Assembly (NCBI RefSeq): GCF_024171865.1
Contig: NZ_JAMTCN010000007.1
Coordinates: 145,556 to 209,555, forward strand
Direction: 5' to 3'
From: Prauserella aidingensis
GTDB taxonomy: Bacteria > Actinomycetota > Actinomycetes > Mycobacteriales > Pseudonocardiaceae
Length of the DNA stretch: 64,000 nt
The translations under genes were made by a program, and so were the position numbers. A model generated the notes under the pieces. The model was not told the DNA's origin. It saw only the letters and a list, made by a program, of their open reading frames with translations, and did not search any database. Positions 32,997-42,919 of the stretch are shown piece after piece; the stretch's first letter is position 1, and each line of letters begins with the position of its first letter.

Positions 32997-33281
32997 GTGG
33001 ATGCGGTCCGGATGGTCTTTTATTGGCTGCTCTTTGTCTTCTGGCTCCTGCTCACGGCGCGGATCGTCGTCGAGCTTGTACGGGCTTTCGCGCGCGAATG
33101 GCGACCTGCGGGAGGGGTTGCGGTCGCGGTCGAGAGCATCTACACAGTGACAGACCCACCGGTCAAGCTCGTGCGACGTGTTATTCCCGTCGTGCGGATA
33201 GGCGGCGTGGGCCTGGACTTATCGATTATGGTGCTGCTGTTGGTTGTGTTCATCGGGATGCAACTGGCGCTACCCGGGTGA
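32997..33281 (+). CDS. YggT-family membrane protein
   Basis: A 94-aa protein with two hydrophobic segments (VFYWLLFVFWLLLTARIVVELV and the C-terminal LSIMVLLLVVFIGMQLAL) around a loop with YTVTDPPVKLVRRVIPVVRIGG, the YggT family motif. The family is linked to cell shape and division and always sits between sepF and divIVA in actinobacteria. GTG 32997 has no ribosome-binding site, but a -10 box lies six bases upstream. Confidence 0.9.
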   Translation: MDAVRMVFYWLLFVFWLLLTARIVVELVRAFAREWRPAGGVAVAVESIYTVTDPPVKLVRRVIPVVRIGGVGLDLSIMVLLLVVFIGMQLALPG

Positions 33282-33330
33282 CGGGGAACCCGGATCGTCC
33301 GACAGCCCATGGAGTGCGTGAGGTGATCTG

Positions 33331-34254
33331 ATGTCGTTGACCCCTGCTGACGTGCATAACGTCGCGTTCAGCAAGCCGCCTATCGGCAAGCGGGGCTACA
33401 ACGAGGACGAGGTGGATGCGTTCCTCGACCTGGTGGAGACGGAACTTGCCCGGTTGATCGAGGACAACAACGAGCTGCGCCAGCAGGTGGAGCAGCTCGA
33501 TGCCGAGCTCGAGTCGACCCGCGGTGAGCTGGAGTCGGCGAAGGCGGGCGGCGGTGCCGCGCCTGCGGCCCAGCAGCCCGCTCCGCAGCGCGGATCCACC
33601 GACGAGGCCCCGTCGCGGCGGCTGGCCCCGGTGCCGCCCCCGTCGTCGACCGAGCAGACGCAGGCCACGGCCGCGGGGCTGCTCGGTGGTGAGAACGGCG
33701 AGCCGAACGTGCAGGCCGCGAAGGTCCTGGGCCTGGCCCAGGAGATGGCCGACCGGCTGACCGCCGAGGCCAAGACCGAGTCCGACGGCATGCTCGCCGA
33801 GGCCAGGACGAAGTCCGAGCAGTTGCTGTCGGATGCCCGCTCGAAGGCGGACTCGATGGTCAACGAGGCGCGTACGCGCGCCGAGAGCATGCTCAACGAC
33901 GCACGGACCCGGGCGGAGACGCTCGAGCGTCAGGCGCGCGACAAGGCGACCACTCTGGATCGCGAGGCGCAGCGCAAGTACACCGAGACGATGAACAACC
34001 TGAACACCGAGAAGGGCGAGCTCAACAAGAAGATCGAGGAGCTGCGCACCATCGAGCGCGAGTACCGGACGCGGCTCCGCGGCTTCCTGGAATCGCAGCT
34101 GCGTGAGCTCGACGATCGCGGGTCGGCAGCGCCGGCCTCGGCGTCGACGTCCTCCTCGTCCGAATCGTCGTCGTCCTCGACGAGCGGTTCCGGCTCGAAC
34201 TCCTCGAACGGCAGCCAGGGCTACTCGTTCGGCCCCCGAGCCGAAGCGGGCTGA
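33331..34254 (+). CDS. divIVA: DivIVA/Wag31 polar growth organiser
   Basis: A 307-aa coiled-coil protein. The N-terminal DivIVA domain reads [35 protein letters not shown], carrying the membrane-insertion loop (F/K region) and the first coiled coil. A Pro/Ala-rich spacer follows (about 70-125), then a long coiled coil with repeats such as [19 protein letters not shown] (about 140-255). The Ser/Gly-rich tail has no known role. It recruits the elongation machinery to the cell poles. A strong terminator follows. Confidence 0.95.
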   Translation: MSLTPADVHNVAFSKPPIGKRGYNEDEVDAFLDLVETELARLIEDNNELRQQVEQLDAELESTRGELESAKAGGGAAPAAQQPAPQRGSTDEAPSRRLAPVPPPSSTEQTQATAAGLLGGENGEPNVQAAKVLGLAQEMADRLTAEAKTESDGMLAEARTKSEQLLSDARSKADSMVNEARTRAESMLNDARTRAETLERQARDKATTLDREAQRKYTETMNNLNTEKGELNKKIEELRTIEREYRTRLRGFLESQLRELDDRGSAAPASASTSSSSESSSSSTSGSGSNSSNGSQGYSFGPRAEAG

Positions 34255-34320
34255 CGGCCTGCCGACGTTGCCGACGCACACGGCGCCCTCACCGGCGCCG
34301 CCGGGCTGATGTTCACCGAG

Positions 34321-34369
34321 AGAGACGACTCCGACACCCTGAGGAAGGGGTCGGGGTCGTCTCTTTCTC
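34321..34369 (+). terminator. terminator after divIVA
   Basis: A stem pairs AGAGACGAC-T-CCGAC (34321-34335) with GTCGG-G-GTCGTCTCT (34350-34364 region), then TTTCTC. Long and nearly perfect, it closes the dcw cluster. Confidence 0.85.
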
Positions 34370-34388
34370 GTTCGTGTTGTAATTCACT

Positions 34389-35021
34389 GTGCTCTACATC
34401 GTTCTGATTCTCGTGCTGGGGGCGCTCGGCCTCGTGGTCGCGGCGCTGATCACCGCCGACTCGCTGTGGGCCTGGGTGTCACTGGGTGTGTCCGTACTCG
34501 CGGCGATCCTGCTCGTGATCGATTGGTGGCGTCGCCGTTCGGCGGGGGACGAGCCCGCGCGTGGCACGCCGGCGGAATCGGACACGGCCACGGCGGACAC
34601 GGCCGACTCCGACGCGTCCTCCACCGCGGCCGGCACGAACGCCGAGGACGCCGAGGACGCCGAGGCTGCCGCGGACGTCGACACCGGGGACGGTGCCGCA
34701 GGTGGGGAGACCGACGAGCGCGTCGGCGACGGGCAGACGGAGTTGATCCCCGCCGAGGGTGATCTGGCCGATCCGGAGGACGAACCGGCCATCGAGGACT
34801 CCTCCGACGACGACGCGCTGCTGATGGCGCGCCTGGAGGACGAGGTGCTGGTCGTCGACGAACGGCCGCGCTACCACCTCGCGGAGTGCGCGTGGCTCGG
34901 CGAGCGGGAGACGATCCCGCTGCCCGCGCGGGAGGCCAGGGAACTCGGCTTCAGCCCCTGCAGCCGGTGCGCCCCGGACGGGACGCTGGCGCGGCGGCAC
35001 CGCGACGGCGCGGGTGCGTGA
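34389..35021 (+). CDS. two-TM protein with C-terminal Cys motif, unknown function
   Basis: A 210-aa protein, unrecognised by name. Residues 2-21 and 26-46 are transmembrane helices, followed by WWRRR at the cytosolic side. A disordered acidic stretch of about 95 residues (Asp, Glu, Ala, Thr) follows. The last 60 residues form a compact unit: VLVVDERPRYHLAECAWL, then IPLPAREARELGFSPCSRC. The pattern C-x(n)-PCxxC with a preceding His could bind zinc, as in small Ada-like or treble-clef modules. GTG 34389 has no clear ribosome-binding site. Location between divIVA and ileS is all the context there is. Confidence 0.72.
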   Translation: MLYIVLILVLGALGLVVAALITADSLWAWVSLGVSVLAAILLVIDWWRRRSAGDEPARGTPAESDTATADTADSDASSTAAGTNAEDAEDAEAAADVDTGDGAAGGETDERVGDGQTELIPAEGDLADPEDEPAIEDSSDDDALLMARLEDEVLVVDERPRYHLAECAWLGERETIPLPAREARELGFSPCSRCAPDGTLARRHRDGAGA

Positions 35022-35041
35022 GAGCCCGGTTCGCGACCGGT

Positions 35042-35047
35042 TATCCT
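35042..35047 (+). promoter_or_regulatory. -10 element of the ileS leader
   Basis: TATCCT lies just ahead of the T-box leader and would start transcription near 35054, which fits the leader architecture. Confidence 0.5.
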
Positions 35048-35054
35048 GAACACA

Positions 35055-35306
35055 CACGGCGACGATCCGGCCATCACCGGGGAGCTTCCGGAAGAACGGA
35101 CGCCGCGCGGCCACACGCCCGCGGCGACCCAGTAGAACCGGACGGCAGCGGCCCGTCACAGCCGCCGAACGAGGGGTCCGCGCCGACCGGCGCGGGCAAG
35201 CGGGGTGGTACCGCGGAACGTGCGCTCATGCAGCGCTCGCGTCGTCCCCGTGTGGGCCGGAAGGCCCGTACGGCAACACGGACATTTTCCGCGAGGAGCA
35301 CACCGG
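35055..35306 (+). promoter_or_regulatory. T-box riboswitch of ileS
   Basis: The conserved T-box GGGTGGTACCGCGGA is at 35203-35217. A short specifier hairpin with the Ile codon ATC (35073-35075, in GGCCATCACCGG) and AGAACGG downstream matches the actinobacterial ileS T-boxes with ultrashort stem I. GGGG of the T-box can pair with CGTCCCC at about 35245-35251. These T-boxes act on translation: uncharged tRNA-Ile frees the ribosome-binding site (GAGGAG at 35293-35298). Confidence 0.93.
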
Positions 35307-38300
35307 ATGTACCCCAAGGCATCCGTCGGCGCACAGCCCGCCGACGAGGTCCCGTCGCAGCCGTCCTTTCCCGCGCTGGAGAAGGACATCCTGGCCTACT
35401 GGGAGAGCGACCGCACCTTCCAGGCCAGCATCGAGGCACGCGACGCGGGCACCGGAGGTGACAACGACTACGTCTTCTACGACGGCCCGCCGTTCGCCAA
35501 CGGGCTGCCGCACTACGGCCATCTGCTGACCGGGTACGTCAAGGACATCGTTCCCCGCTACCAGACGATGCGCGGCAAGCGGGTCGAGCGGCGGTTCGGC
35601 TGGGACACCCACGGCCTGCCCGCCGAGCTCGAGGCGGAGAAGCAGCTCGGCATCACCGACAAGTCGCAGATCGACGAGATGGGCATCGCCGAGTTCAACC
35701 GGGCGTGCCGCGAGTCGGTGCTGCGCTACACCGCCGAGTGGCAGGACTACGTCACGCGGCAGGCGCGGTGGGTCGACTTCGACAACGACTACAAGACGCT
35801 CGACGTCACCTACATGGAATCGGTGATCTGGGCGTTCAAGCGGCTGTGGGACAAGGGCCTGGTCTACGAGGGCTACCGGGTGCTGCCGTACTGCTGGCGC
35901 GACGAGACGCCGCTGTCCAACCACGAGCTGCGCATGGACGACGACGTCTACCAGTCGCGGCAGGACCCGGCCGTCACCGTCGGCTACCGCGTCGAGGGGA
36001 ACGACAGCGAGCTGGACGGTGCGCACCTGCTCATCTGGACGACGACGCCGTGGACCGTGCCGTCCAACCTGGCCACGGCCGTGCACCCCGACGTGGACTA
36101 CGTCCAGGTCGCCGACGCCGAGGGCAGGCGGTTCGTGCTCGCCGAGGCCCGCGTCGGCGCCTACGCGAAGGAACTCGGGGACGAGCCGTCCGTCGTGGCC
36201 CGGTACAAGGGCTCCGACCTGCTCGGCCTCCGCTACGCGCCGCCGTTCCCGTACTTCACCGGCAGGGAGAACGCGCACCGCGTGCTGTCGGCCGACTACG
36301 TGACCACCGACGACGGCACGGGCATCGTCCACATCGCCCCGGCCTACGGTGAGGAGGACAAGGTCGTCACCGACGCGGCGGGCATCACGCCGGTGACCCC
36401 CGTGGACGCCAAGGGCCGGTTCGACTCCCAGGTGCCCGACTACGAGGGCCAGCAGGTCTTCGAGGCCAACCCGAACATCATCCGCGACCTGAAGAACGGC
36501 ACCGGCTCGGCGGCGCAGCAGGGCGCGATCCTGCTGCGGCACGAGACGTACGAGCACAGCTACCCGCACTGCTGGCGGTGCCGGAACCCGCTCATCTACC
36601 GGGCGGTGTCGTCCTGGTTCGTCGCCGTGACCGAGTTCAAGGACCGGATGGTCGAGCTGAACCAGCAGATCACCTGGTACCCGGACCACATCAAGGACGG
36701 CCAGTTCGGCAAGTGGCTCGAGAACGCGCGTGACTGGTCGATCTCGCGCAACCGCTACTGGGGGACGCCGATCCCGGTGTGGGTCTCCGACGACCCGAAC
36801 CATCCGCGGGTGGACGTCTACGGTTCGCTCGACGAACTCGAACGCGACTTCGGGGTGCGGCCGACCGACCTGCACCGGCCGTACATCGACGAGTTGACCC
36901 GGCCGAACCCGGACGACCCGTCGGGCACGTCGACGATGCGGCGCGTGCCGGACGTGCTGGACGTGTGGTTCGACTCCGGGTCGATGCCGTACGCCCAGGT
37001 GCACTACCCGTTCGAGAACACCGAGTGGTTCGAGCAGCACTACCCGGGCGATTTCATCGTCGAGTACATCGGCCAGACCCGCGGCTGGTTCTACACGCTG
37101 CACGTGCTGGCCACGGCGCTGTTCGACCGGCCGTCGTTCCGGACCTGCGTCTCGCACGGCATCGTGCTCGGCTCCGACGGGCAGAAGATGTCGAAGTCGC
37201 TGCGGAACTACCCGGACGTCAACGAGGTGTTCGACCGGGACGGTTCCGACGCGATGCGCTGGTACCTGATGGCGAGCCCGATCCTGCGGGGCGGCAACCT
37301 GGTCGTCACGGAGAAGGGGATCCGCGACGCGGTGCGCCAGGCGGTGCTGCCGCTGTGGAACTCCTACTACTTCCTGGCGCTGTACGCGAACGCCGAGGGC
37401 ATTGAGGGAACATCGGTCACCGACGCCGAAGCGATGGCGCAGGCCGGCAAGCAGCCCTCGCGGCACGTGCTCGACCGCTACATCCTCGCCAAGACGCGGG
37501 AGCTGGTCGCCGACGTCCAGTCCGCATTGGACGGTTACGACATCGCGGGCGGGTGCGCCACGTTGCGCGACTACCTCGAGGTGCTGACGAACTGGTACGT
37601 GCGGCGTTCCCGCGACCGGTTCTGGGCGGGCGAGAAGGCCGCGGTCGACACGCTGCACACGGTCCTGGAGACGGTGTGCCGGGTGGCCGCACCGCTGTTG
37701 CCGATGACGACGGAGGCCGTGTGGCGCGGGCTGACCGGTGGCCGGTCGGTGCACCTGGCCGACTGGCCGGACACCGCGGCGCTGCCCGCGGATCCGGAGC
37801 TGGTCACGGCGATGGACCGGGTGCGGCAGGTGTGCTCGTCGGCGTTGTCGCTGCGCAAGGCGCACAAGCTGCGGGTGCGGCTGCCGTTGGCGTCGCTGCT
37901 CGTGGCCGCCGACGACGCCGAGGTGCTGCGGCCGTTCGCCGACATCGTCGCCGACGAGGTGAACGTCAAGGCGGTCGAGCTGACCACCGACGTCGCGGCC
38001 CACGGCTCGTTCGAGATCGCCGTCAACGCGCGTGCGGCCGGACCGCGGCTGGGCAAGGACGTGCAGACCGTGATCAAGGCCGTGAAGGCGGGTGACTGGT
38101 CGACCACGGCCGAGGGCGCGGTCGTCGCCGCCGGGATCGAACTGGTCGAGGGCGAGTACGAACGCAAGCTGGTCGCCTCCGGCGAGGGCGTGGCGGGCGA
38201 GCTGCCCGGCGGTTCCGGACTGGTGCTGCTCGACACCGACGTGACGCCGGAGCTGGCCGCCGAGGGCATGGCGCGCGACCTGGTGCGCGTGGTCCAACAG

Positions 38301-38516
38301 GCCCGGCGCGACGCGGGCCTCGACGTGGCCGACCGCATCGCGCTGACGATCGACGCGTCGGACGCGGTCGCCGCGGCGGTCCGGGTGCATCAGGAGTTCG
38401 TGGCCGCCGAGACGCTGGCCACGGAGGTGTCGTACGCCTCGGTGACCGACGGATTCGCCGGCGCGGTCGGCGACGGGGACAAGGTGACGGTCGCGGTCCG
38501 CAGGCACGCGGGCTGA
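35307..38516 (+). CDS. ileS: isoleucyl-tRNA synthetase
   Basis: A 1069-aa class Ia synthetase charging tRNA-Ile. The HIGH signature is HYGH (69-72, in [13 protein letters not shown]) and KMSKS is at 627-631. The CP1 editing domain includes [13 protein letters not shown]. The C-terminal region is of the eukaryotic-like/long bacterial type ([26 protein letters not shown]), the kind linked to mupirocin tolerance. ATG 35307 has GAGGAG with an eight-base spacer. Expression is under the T-box upstream. Confidence 0.96.
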   Translation: MYPKASVGAQPADEVPSQPSFPALEKDILAYWESDRTFQASIEARDAGTGGDNDYVFYDGPPFANGLPHYGHLLTGYVKDIVPRYQTMRGKRVERRFGWDTHGLPAELEAEKQLGITDKSQIDEMGIAEFNRACRESVLRYTAEWQDYVTRQARWVDFDNDYKTLDVTYMESVIWAFKRLWDKGLVYEGYRVLPYCWRDETPLSNHELRMDDDVYQSRQDPAVTVGYRVEGNDSELDGAHLLIWTTTPWTVPSNLATAVHPDVDYVQVADAEGRRFVLAEARVGAYAKELGDEPSVVARYKGSDLLGLRYAPPFPYFTGRENAHRVLSADYVTTDDGTGIVHIAPAYGEEDKVVTDAAGITPVTPVDAKGRFDSQVPDYEGQQVFEANPNIIRDLKNGTGSAAQQGAILLRHETYEHSYPHCWRCRNPLIYRAVSSWFVAVTEFKDRMVELNQQITWYPDHIKDGQFGKWLENARDWSISRNRYWGTPIPVWVSDDPNHPRVDVYGSLDELERDFGVRPTDLHRPYIDELTRPNPDDPSGTSTMRRVPDVLDVWFDSGSMPYAQVHYPFENTEWFEQHYPGDFIVEYIGQTRGWFYTLHVLATALFDRPSFRTCVSHGIVLGSDGQKMSKSLRNYPDVNEVFDRDGSDAMRWYLMASPILRGGNLVVTEKGIRDAVRQAVLPLWNSYYFLALYANAEGIEGTSVTDAEAMAQAGKQPSRHVLDRYILAKTRELVADVQSALDGYDIAGGCATLRDYLEVLTNWYVRRSRDRFWAGEKAAVDTLHTVLETVCRVAAPLLPMTTEAVWRGLTGGRSVHLADWPDTAALPADPELVTAMDRVRQVCSSALSLRKAHKLRVRLPLASLLVAADDAEVLRPFADIVADEVNVKAVELTTDVAAHGSFEIAVNARAAGPRLGKDVQTVIKAVKAGDWSTTAEGAVVAAGIELVEGEYERKLVASGEGVAGELPGGSGLVLLDTDVTPELAAEGMARDLVRVVQQARRDAGLDVADRIALTIDASDAVAAAVRVHQEFVAAETLATEVSYASVTDGFAGAVGDGDKVTVAVRRHAG

Positions 38517-38538
38517 CCGCCCGGTTCGGGAGTCGGCG

Positions 38539-38588
38539 AGCCCGGATGAGCCCGATGAAGATCTCTTCATCGTCGGCTCATCCGGGCT
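38539..38588. terminator. long inverted repeat after ileS
   Basis: AGCCCGGATGAGCC (38539-38552) pairs with GGCTCATCCGGGCT (38575-38588), and CGATGAAGA pairs with TCTTCATCG inside. There is a two-base bulge and no strong T-run. It is probably the ileS terminator and may work in both directions. Confidence 0.65.
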
Positions 38589-38615
38589 TCGTCGTCCCGG
38601 GGGAGAGTGGGGACC

Positions 38616-39011
38616 ATGAAACCGACACCGAGGGCGCTGGCGCTGGTCGCCGTCCTGGCCCTGCCGGTCGCCGCGGTGATCGCGACGTTGGTGCTCCGCG
38701 GCTCCGACGCGCCGGTCAACGAGACCCCGGTCGTCCGCATCGGCGGGGCCGACGGTCCCCGCAGTGAGCTGCCGTCGCTGCCGGACGGCCCGTCGTCGCA
38801 GGCATCCACGACAGGCGGGCCGGAGCGGCCGCCGAGTCCGCAGCCCACCTCGAAGCCGCCCACTCACCGGCCGGAGTCCCGCCCGGAGCCCCAGCCGCAG
38901 CCTCAGCCGACCCGTGAGGTCGTGCCGCCACCGCCGCCGGTCGACGATGATGACGACGGAGACGACGACGGCGACGACGACCGGGACGACGATGACGATG
39001 ACGACGACTGA
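38616..39011 (+). CDS. small anchored or secreted protein with poly-Asp tail
   Basis: About 131 aa, function unknown. An N-terminal hydrophobic segment (ALALVAVLALPVAAVIATLVL) serves as signal anchor or signal peptide. A Pro/Ser/Gln-rich stretch follows, and the end is almost pure aspartate: about 22 Asp in the last 27 residues. Such a tail could bind divalent cations outside the membrane. ATG 38616 is chosen over GTG 38607 because of GGGGGAGAG just upstream. The sensor kinase gene starts 38 bases later on the same strand, so the protein may feed into that sensor, an inference. Confidence 0.7.
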   Translation: MKPTPRALALVAVLALPVAAVIATLVLRGSDAPVNETPVVRIGGADGPRSELPSLPDGPSSQASTTGGPERPPSPQPTSKPPTHRPESRPEPQPQPQPTREVVPPPPPVDDDDDGDDDGDDDRDDDDDDDD

Positions 39012-39049
39012 CCACCGAGGCCTGCGCGGCCCGGCTCGCGCGGTGGCCG

Positions 39050-40567
39050 ATGCCTGACGTGTTCGCCACTCGGGACGACGCCGCCGCGGACGGGGGAGAC
39101 GCCGCGTCCGCGGCGGACCGTGCGGGCAGGCCGGTTCCCGGCCGCCGACGCGGCACCCGCATTCCGGCGCGGCTGCAGATCACGGGCTGGCTCGCGGCCG
39201 TCATGGCCGCCGGGCTCGCCTCGGTCGTCCTGCTCGTCGCCGAGCTCGAGTACCGCGCCATCGACGAGCGGGTGAACGCGGCTCTGGCCCAGGACGCCGA
39301 GGAGTTCCGGCGGTTCGCCGAGGCGGGGCTGGATCCGGCGACCGGCAGGGCGGTGACCGACCCGGGCGACCTGTTCTACCGTCACCTGAGCAGCCAGTAC
39401 CCGGACAACGCCGAGATCATGCTCGGCATCCGGGAGACGGCGAACGGACTCGACTCGATCCGCCAGGCCTACGAGGCATTCCGGGACGTGCGGCTCTCCG
39501 ACGCGCTGTTGCGTGACATCGTCTCGCGTGAGGACGTCACGGGAACGGTGGAGACCCCGGCGGGCGAGCTGCGTTGGTTGCGCGTCGAGGTGTTGCCGCG
39601 CCAGGGCGGTGACGAGGCCGAGGCGTGGTTCGTCAGCGGATACTTCGTCGACGAGGTCAGGGCGGAGGCGGGTGCGACCGTCCGCACGTTGATCGGGGTC
39701 AGTGCGGTGGCGCTGGTGCTGGCCGCGGGGCTGTCGTGGCTGGTCGCGGGCCAGATCCTGGCGCCGGTGAACACGGTGCGGAAGGCGGCGGGCAGGCTCA
39801 CCGAGGCCGATCTGACGCGCCGAATCCGCGTGGAGGGCCGCGACGACGTCGCCGCACTGGCCGAACAGTTCAACGCGATGCTGGACCGGTTGGAGTGGGC
39901 GTTCGACACGCGCAGGCAGTTCCTCGACGACGCCGGACACGAATTGCGCACACCGATCACCATCGTGCGCGGGAACCTGGAACTCATGGGCGACGATCCG
40001 GCCGAACGTGCCGAGGTCGTGCGGCTGTGCACCGACGAACTCGACCGCATGGCACGGATCGTGGACGATCTGCTGCTGCTGGCGAAGGCCGAGCAGCCCG
40101 ACTTCGTCCGTCCGGAGTGGACCTCCGTGCCCGAGCTGACGAGTGACATCGACGCCAAGGTGCGTGCCATCGCGCCGCGGGCCTGGACGCTCGAGGCCAT
40201 CGGCGAGGGAGACGCCCGCGTCGACGCCCAGCGTGTCACCCAGGCGATGGTGCAGCTGGCGCAGAACGCGGTGCAGCACACGGCCGACGGTGCGAGCATC
40301 CGTATCGGTTCGGCCGTCGGGGAGCGCTCGGTGTCGTTCTGGGTCACCGACACCGGTCCCGGGTTGGCGCCCGGAGACGAGGCACGGATCTTCGACCGGT
40401 TCGTCCGGGGCGGGTCCGGGGCCCGTGACGGGACGGGTGCCGGTCTCGGCCTGGCGATCGTCAAGGCGATCGCCGACGCGCACCGCGGACAGGTGCGCGT
40501 GCTGTCGGCGCCAGGGGAGGGTGCGACGTTCGGATTCGAAATACCGCTCGAGGGAGGGGACCGATGA
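39050..40567 (+). CDS. sensor histidine kinase
   Basis: A 505-aa kinase. The first transmembrane helix is at about residues 43-65, an extracytoplasmic sensor region of about 145 residues follows, and the second helix (TLIGVSAVALVLAAGLSWLVAG) leads to HAMP. The H-box DDAGHELRTP has His297; the ATPase motifs QNAVQH (N) and DTGPGLAPGDEARIFDRF (G1/F) follow, then GAGLGLAIV (G2). It overlaps the response-regulator gene by four bases (ATGA). The signal is unknown; the Asp-rich small protein upstream is a candidate partner. Confidence 0.93.
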   Translation: MPDVFATRDDAAADGGDAASAADRAGRPVPGRRRGTRIPARLQITGWLAAVMAAGLASVVLLVAELEYRAIDERVNAALAQDAEEFRRFAEAGLDPATGRAVTDPGDLFYRHLSSQYPDNAEIMLGIRETANGLDSIRQAYEAFRDVRLSDALLRDIVSREDVTGTVETPAGELRWLRVEVLPRQGGDEAEAWFVSGYFVDEVRAEAGATVRTLIGVSAVALVLAAGLSWLVAGQILAPVNTVRKAAGRLTEADLTRRIRVEGRDDVAALAEQFNAMLDRLEWAFDTRRQFLDDAGHELRTPITIVRGNLELMGDDPAERAEVVRLCTDELDRMARIVDDLLLLAKAEQPDFVRPEWTSVPELTSDIDAKVRAIAPRAWTLEAIGEGDARVDAQRVTQAMVQLAQNAVQHTADGASIRIGSAVGERSVSFWVTDTGPGLAPGDEARIFDRFVRGGSGARDGTGAGLGLAIVKAIADAHRGQVRVLSAPGEGATFGFEIPLEGGDR

Positions 40568-41223
40568 GCCGCATCCTGATCGCCGAGGACGAGGCGAGGA
40601 TCGCCGCGTTCATCGAGAAGGGCCTGCGGTCCAACGGCTTCACCACGACGGTGGTCGACGACGGCGACACCGCACTCGCACAGGTGGTCGCGGGCGAGTT
40701 CGACCTCGTGGTCCTCGACCTGGGACTGCCCAAACGCGACGGTTTCGCCGTGCTGCAGGCGATGCGGCGGGCCCACGTGCACGTCCCCGTGATCATCCTG
40801 ACGGCCCGCGACACCGTGCACGACACCGTCGCGGGGCTCGAAGGCGGAGCGGACGACTACATGACCAAGCCGTTCCGGTTCGAGGAGCTGCTCGCACGGG
40901 TGCGGCTGCGCCTGCGTTCGCCGGACCGGGCACCCGAGGTCACGGTGCTGCGCCACGGGGAGCTGTCGCTCGACCTGCGGACCCGCCGCGCCGAGACGCC
41001 CGACGGCGTCGTCGACCTCACGGCACGGGAGTTTTCGCTGCTCGAACTGTTCCTGCGGCATCCGGCACAGGTGCTGTCGCGGGAGCAGATGCTCTCGCAC
41101 GTGTGGGGTTACGACTTCGACCCCGGCTCCAACGTCGTCGACGTCTACGTGCGCACGCTGCGCCGCAAGATCGGACAGGACCGGATCGTGACCGTGCGTG
41201 GCATGGGCTATCGCCTCGACTGA
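40564..41223 (+). CDS. OmpR/PhoB-family response regulator
   Basis: A 219-aa regulator with receiver domain (phosphoacceptor Asp52 in VVLDLGLPKRDG; EDEARI acidic pair; Lys in DYMTKPF) and a C-terminal winged helix (DLTAREFSLLELFLRHPAQVLSREQML ... VVDVYVRTLRRKIG). It is coupled to the kinase upstream. Targets cannot be read; the antiporter downstream is a candidate. Confidence 0.94.
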   Translation: MSRILIAEDEARIAAFIEKGLRSNGFTTTVVDDGDTALAQVVAGEFDLVVLDLGLPKRDGFAVLQAMRRAHVHVPVIILTARDTVHDTVAGLEGGADDYMTKPFRFEELLARVRLRLRSPDRAPEVTVLRHGELSLDLRTRRAETPDGVVDLTAREFSLLELFLRHPAQVLSREQMLSHVWGYDFDPGSNVVDVYVRTLRRKIGQDRIVTVRGMGYRLD

Positions 41224-41300
41224 GGCCCGGCACGGCGCCCGCCGGTGCGGTCCGGGTCACCTCCGCCGCGGCTGTGGCGGCCGCGAGCGCCGTGGCCGGA

Positions 41301-41306
41301 TACCGT
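41301..41306 (+). promoter_or_regulatory. possible -10 element for the antiporter
   Basis: TACCGT would start transcription about 85 bases before the antiporter ATG. No clear -35 is seen. Confidence 0.35.
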
Positions 41307-41398
41307 AATGCCATGAGGCGGCCGCGGCCCGGAGACGACCCGACCGGCAGGGAGGGGACGCGGGGCGTCGCGGGAGGCGAGAGCGAGGGACGTAGGGC

Positions 41399-42877
41399 AT
41401 GGACGAGCTTCCGATCATTCTCGGATCGGGGGCCATCGTCCTGCTCGCGTCGGTGTTCGCCGTCCGGTTCTCGATCCGCCTCGGACTCCCGTCGCTGCTG
41501 ATCTACCTCGGGATCGGCGTGCTGATCGGCGAGGCGGGGCTGGGCGTCGAGTTCGACAACCCCGCCCTCACCCAGAGCCTCGGCCTGGCCGCGCTCGTGA
41601 TGATCCTGGCCGAAGGCGGGCTGACCACCCGCTGGGAGGCGGTACGTCCCGCGCTGGGCCCGGGTATCGCACTGTCCACAGTGGCCATCGTGGTGACGGT
41701 CCTGGTCACGGGGTCGGCCCTGCACTGGCTGCTCGACCTCGACTGGCAACTCGCGTTCCTGTGGGGTGCGGTGCTGGCCAGTACCGACGCGGCGGCCGTG
41801 TTCTCGATGCTGCGCGGATCGGGCATCAACCAGCGGCTGTCGGGGACGCTGGAACTCGAGTCCGGTCTCAACGACGCACCGGCCTACATCGCGGTGGTGC
41901 TGTTGGCGAGCGGGGCCGACGTCGAGTGGACGTTGCCGCTGGTGGTGCTGTACCAGCTGGGTGCGGGCGCAGGCATCGGACTGGCACTGGGCTGGCTCGG
42001 CGCGCAGGCGTTGCGGCGGATCGCGCTGCCCGCGACGGGCCTGTATCCGCTCGCGACGGTCGCCGTCTGCGTGGTGGCGTACTCGGCGGGCCAACTCGGC
42101 CAGGCGTCCGGACTCCTCGCCACCTACCTGGCGGGGCTCGTGCTCGGCAACGCCCGGCTGCCGCACCGCGGTGACACGCTGTCGTTCGCCGAGGGGCTCG
42201 GCTGGATGGCCCAGATCGGGCTGTTCGTGCTGCTCGGCCTGTTCGCCTCGCCCGAACGGCTCGTGGACGGCATCGTGCCCGGTCTGGTCGCCGGCGCGGT
42301 CGTGCTCGTCCTCGCACGTCCCGTGTCGGTGCTCGTGTCCATGCTGCCGTTCCGGCTGCCGTGGCGTGAGCAGGTGTTCCTGTCGTGGGCCGGGCTGCGT
42401 GGTGCCGTGCCGATCGTGCTGGCCACGATCCCGCTCGCGGAGGGACTGCCCGGTGCGCAGGGCCTGCTCGACGCCGTGTTCGTGATCGTCATCGGCTTCA
42501 CCCTGCTGCAGGGGGCGCTGCTCGGGCCGGTCGCGCGGCTGCTGGGGCTCGCGCGCACGGGCCAGCCCGAGGAACTCGACGTGGACGCCGCGCCGTTGGA
42601 CGAGCTCGGCGCGGTGTTGCTGCAGGTCGCGATCGGGCCGGATTCCCGGCTGCACGGGGTGTACCTGCGCGAACTGCGACTTCCCACCGGTTCGGGGGTG
42701 AGCCTGGTGGTGCGGGACGGCGCGAGTTTCACCCCCGGTGCGGGCACCCGGCTCACGTCCGGTGACCGGCTGCTCGTGGTCACCACCAGCGAGGCCCGCA
42801 GCCGTGCCGAGCGGCGGATCCGTGCGGTCGACAGGGCGGGGCCGCTCGCCGCGTGGAAGGGGGAGTCCGGCGACTGA
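41399..42877 (+). CDS. cation/proton antiporter with RCK_C domain
   Basis: A 492-aa CPA-family antiporter of the NhaP2/CvrA kind. Around 12 membrane segments cover residues 5-395; the ASTDAAAVFSML motif around the transport aspartates and GLNDAPAYIAVVLL are characteristic. The cytosolic end (about 405-490: LHGVYLRELRLPTGSGVSLVVRDGASFTPGAGTRLTSGDRLLVV) is a TrkA-C/RCK_C regulatory domain, which points to K+ or Na+/H+ exchange under ligand control. It probably helps with pH and salt balance. It is preceded by a two-component system on the same strand. Confidence 0.9.
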   Translation: MDELPIILGSGAIVLLASVFAVRFSIRLGLPSLLIYLGIGVLIGEAGLGVEFDNPALTQSLGLAALVMILAEGGLTTRWEAVRPALGPGIALSTVAIVVTVLVTGSALHWLLDLDWQLAFLWGAVLASTDAAAVFSMLRGSGINQRLSGTLELESGLNDAPAYIAVVLLASGADVEWTLPLVVLYQLGAGAGIGLALGWLGAQALRRIALPATGLYPLATVAVCVVAYSAGQLGQASGLLATYLAGLVLGNARLPHRGDTLSFAEGLGWMAQIGLFVLLGLFASPERLVDGIVPGLVAGAVVLVLARPVSVLVSMLPFRLPWREQVFLSWAGLRGAVPIVLATIPLAEGLPGAQGLLDAVFVIVIGFTLLQGALLGPVARLLGLARTGQPEELDVDAAPLDELGAVLLQVAIGPDSRLHGVYLRELRLPTGSGVSLVVRDGASFTPGAGTRLTSGDRLLVVTTSEARSRAERRIRAVDRAGPLAAWKGESGD

Positions 42878-42919
42878 CCACCGGCGACGTCCGGGACGGC
42901 CGGGGTGGACAATGGACCG

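Noticed and set aside
35226..38867. 1213-codon open frame on the minus strand
   Set aside because: It is antisense to ileS, has Arg/Val/His-biased composition without any family motif, and arises from high GC at codon position three.
41312..41501. Leaderless small gene starting at ATG 41312
   Set aside because: TACCGT-N-ATG spacing fits, but the frame runs antiphase into the antiporter gene and codes an Arg/Ser-rich shadow. The -10 more likely serves the antiporter.
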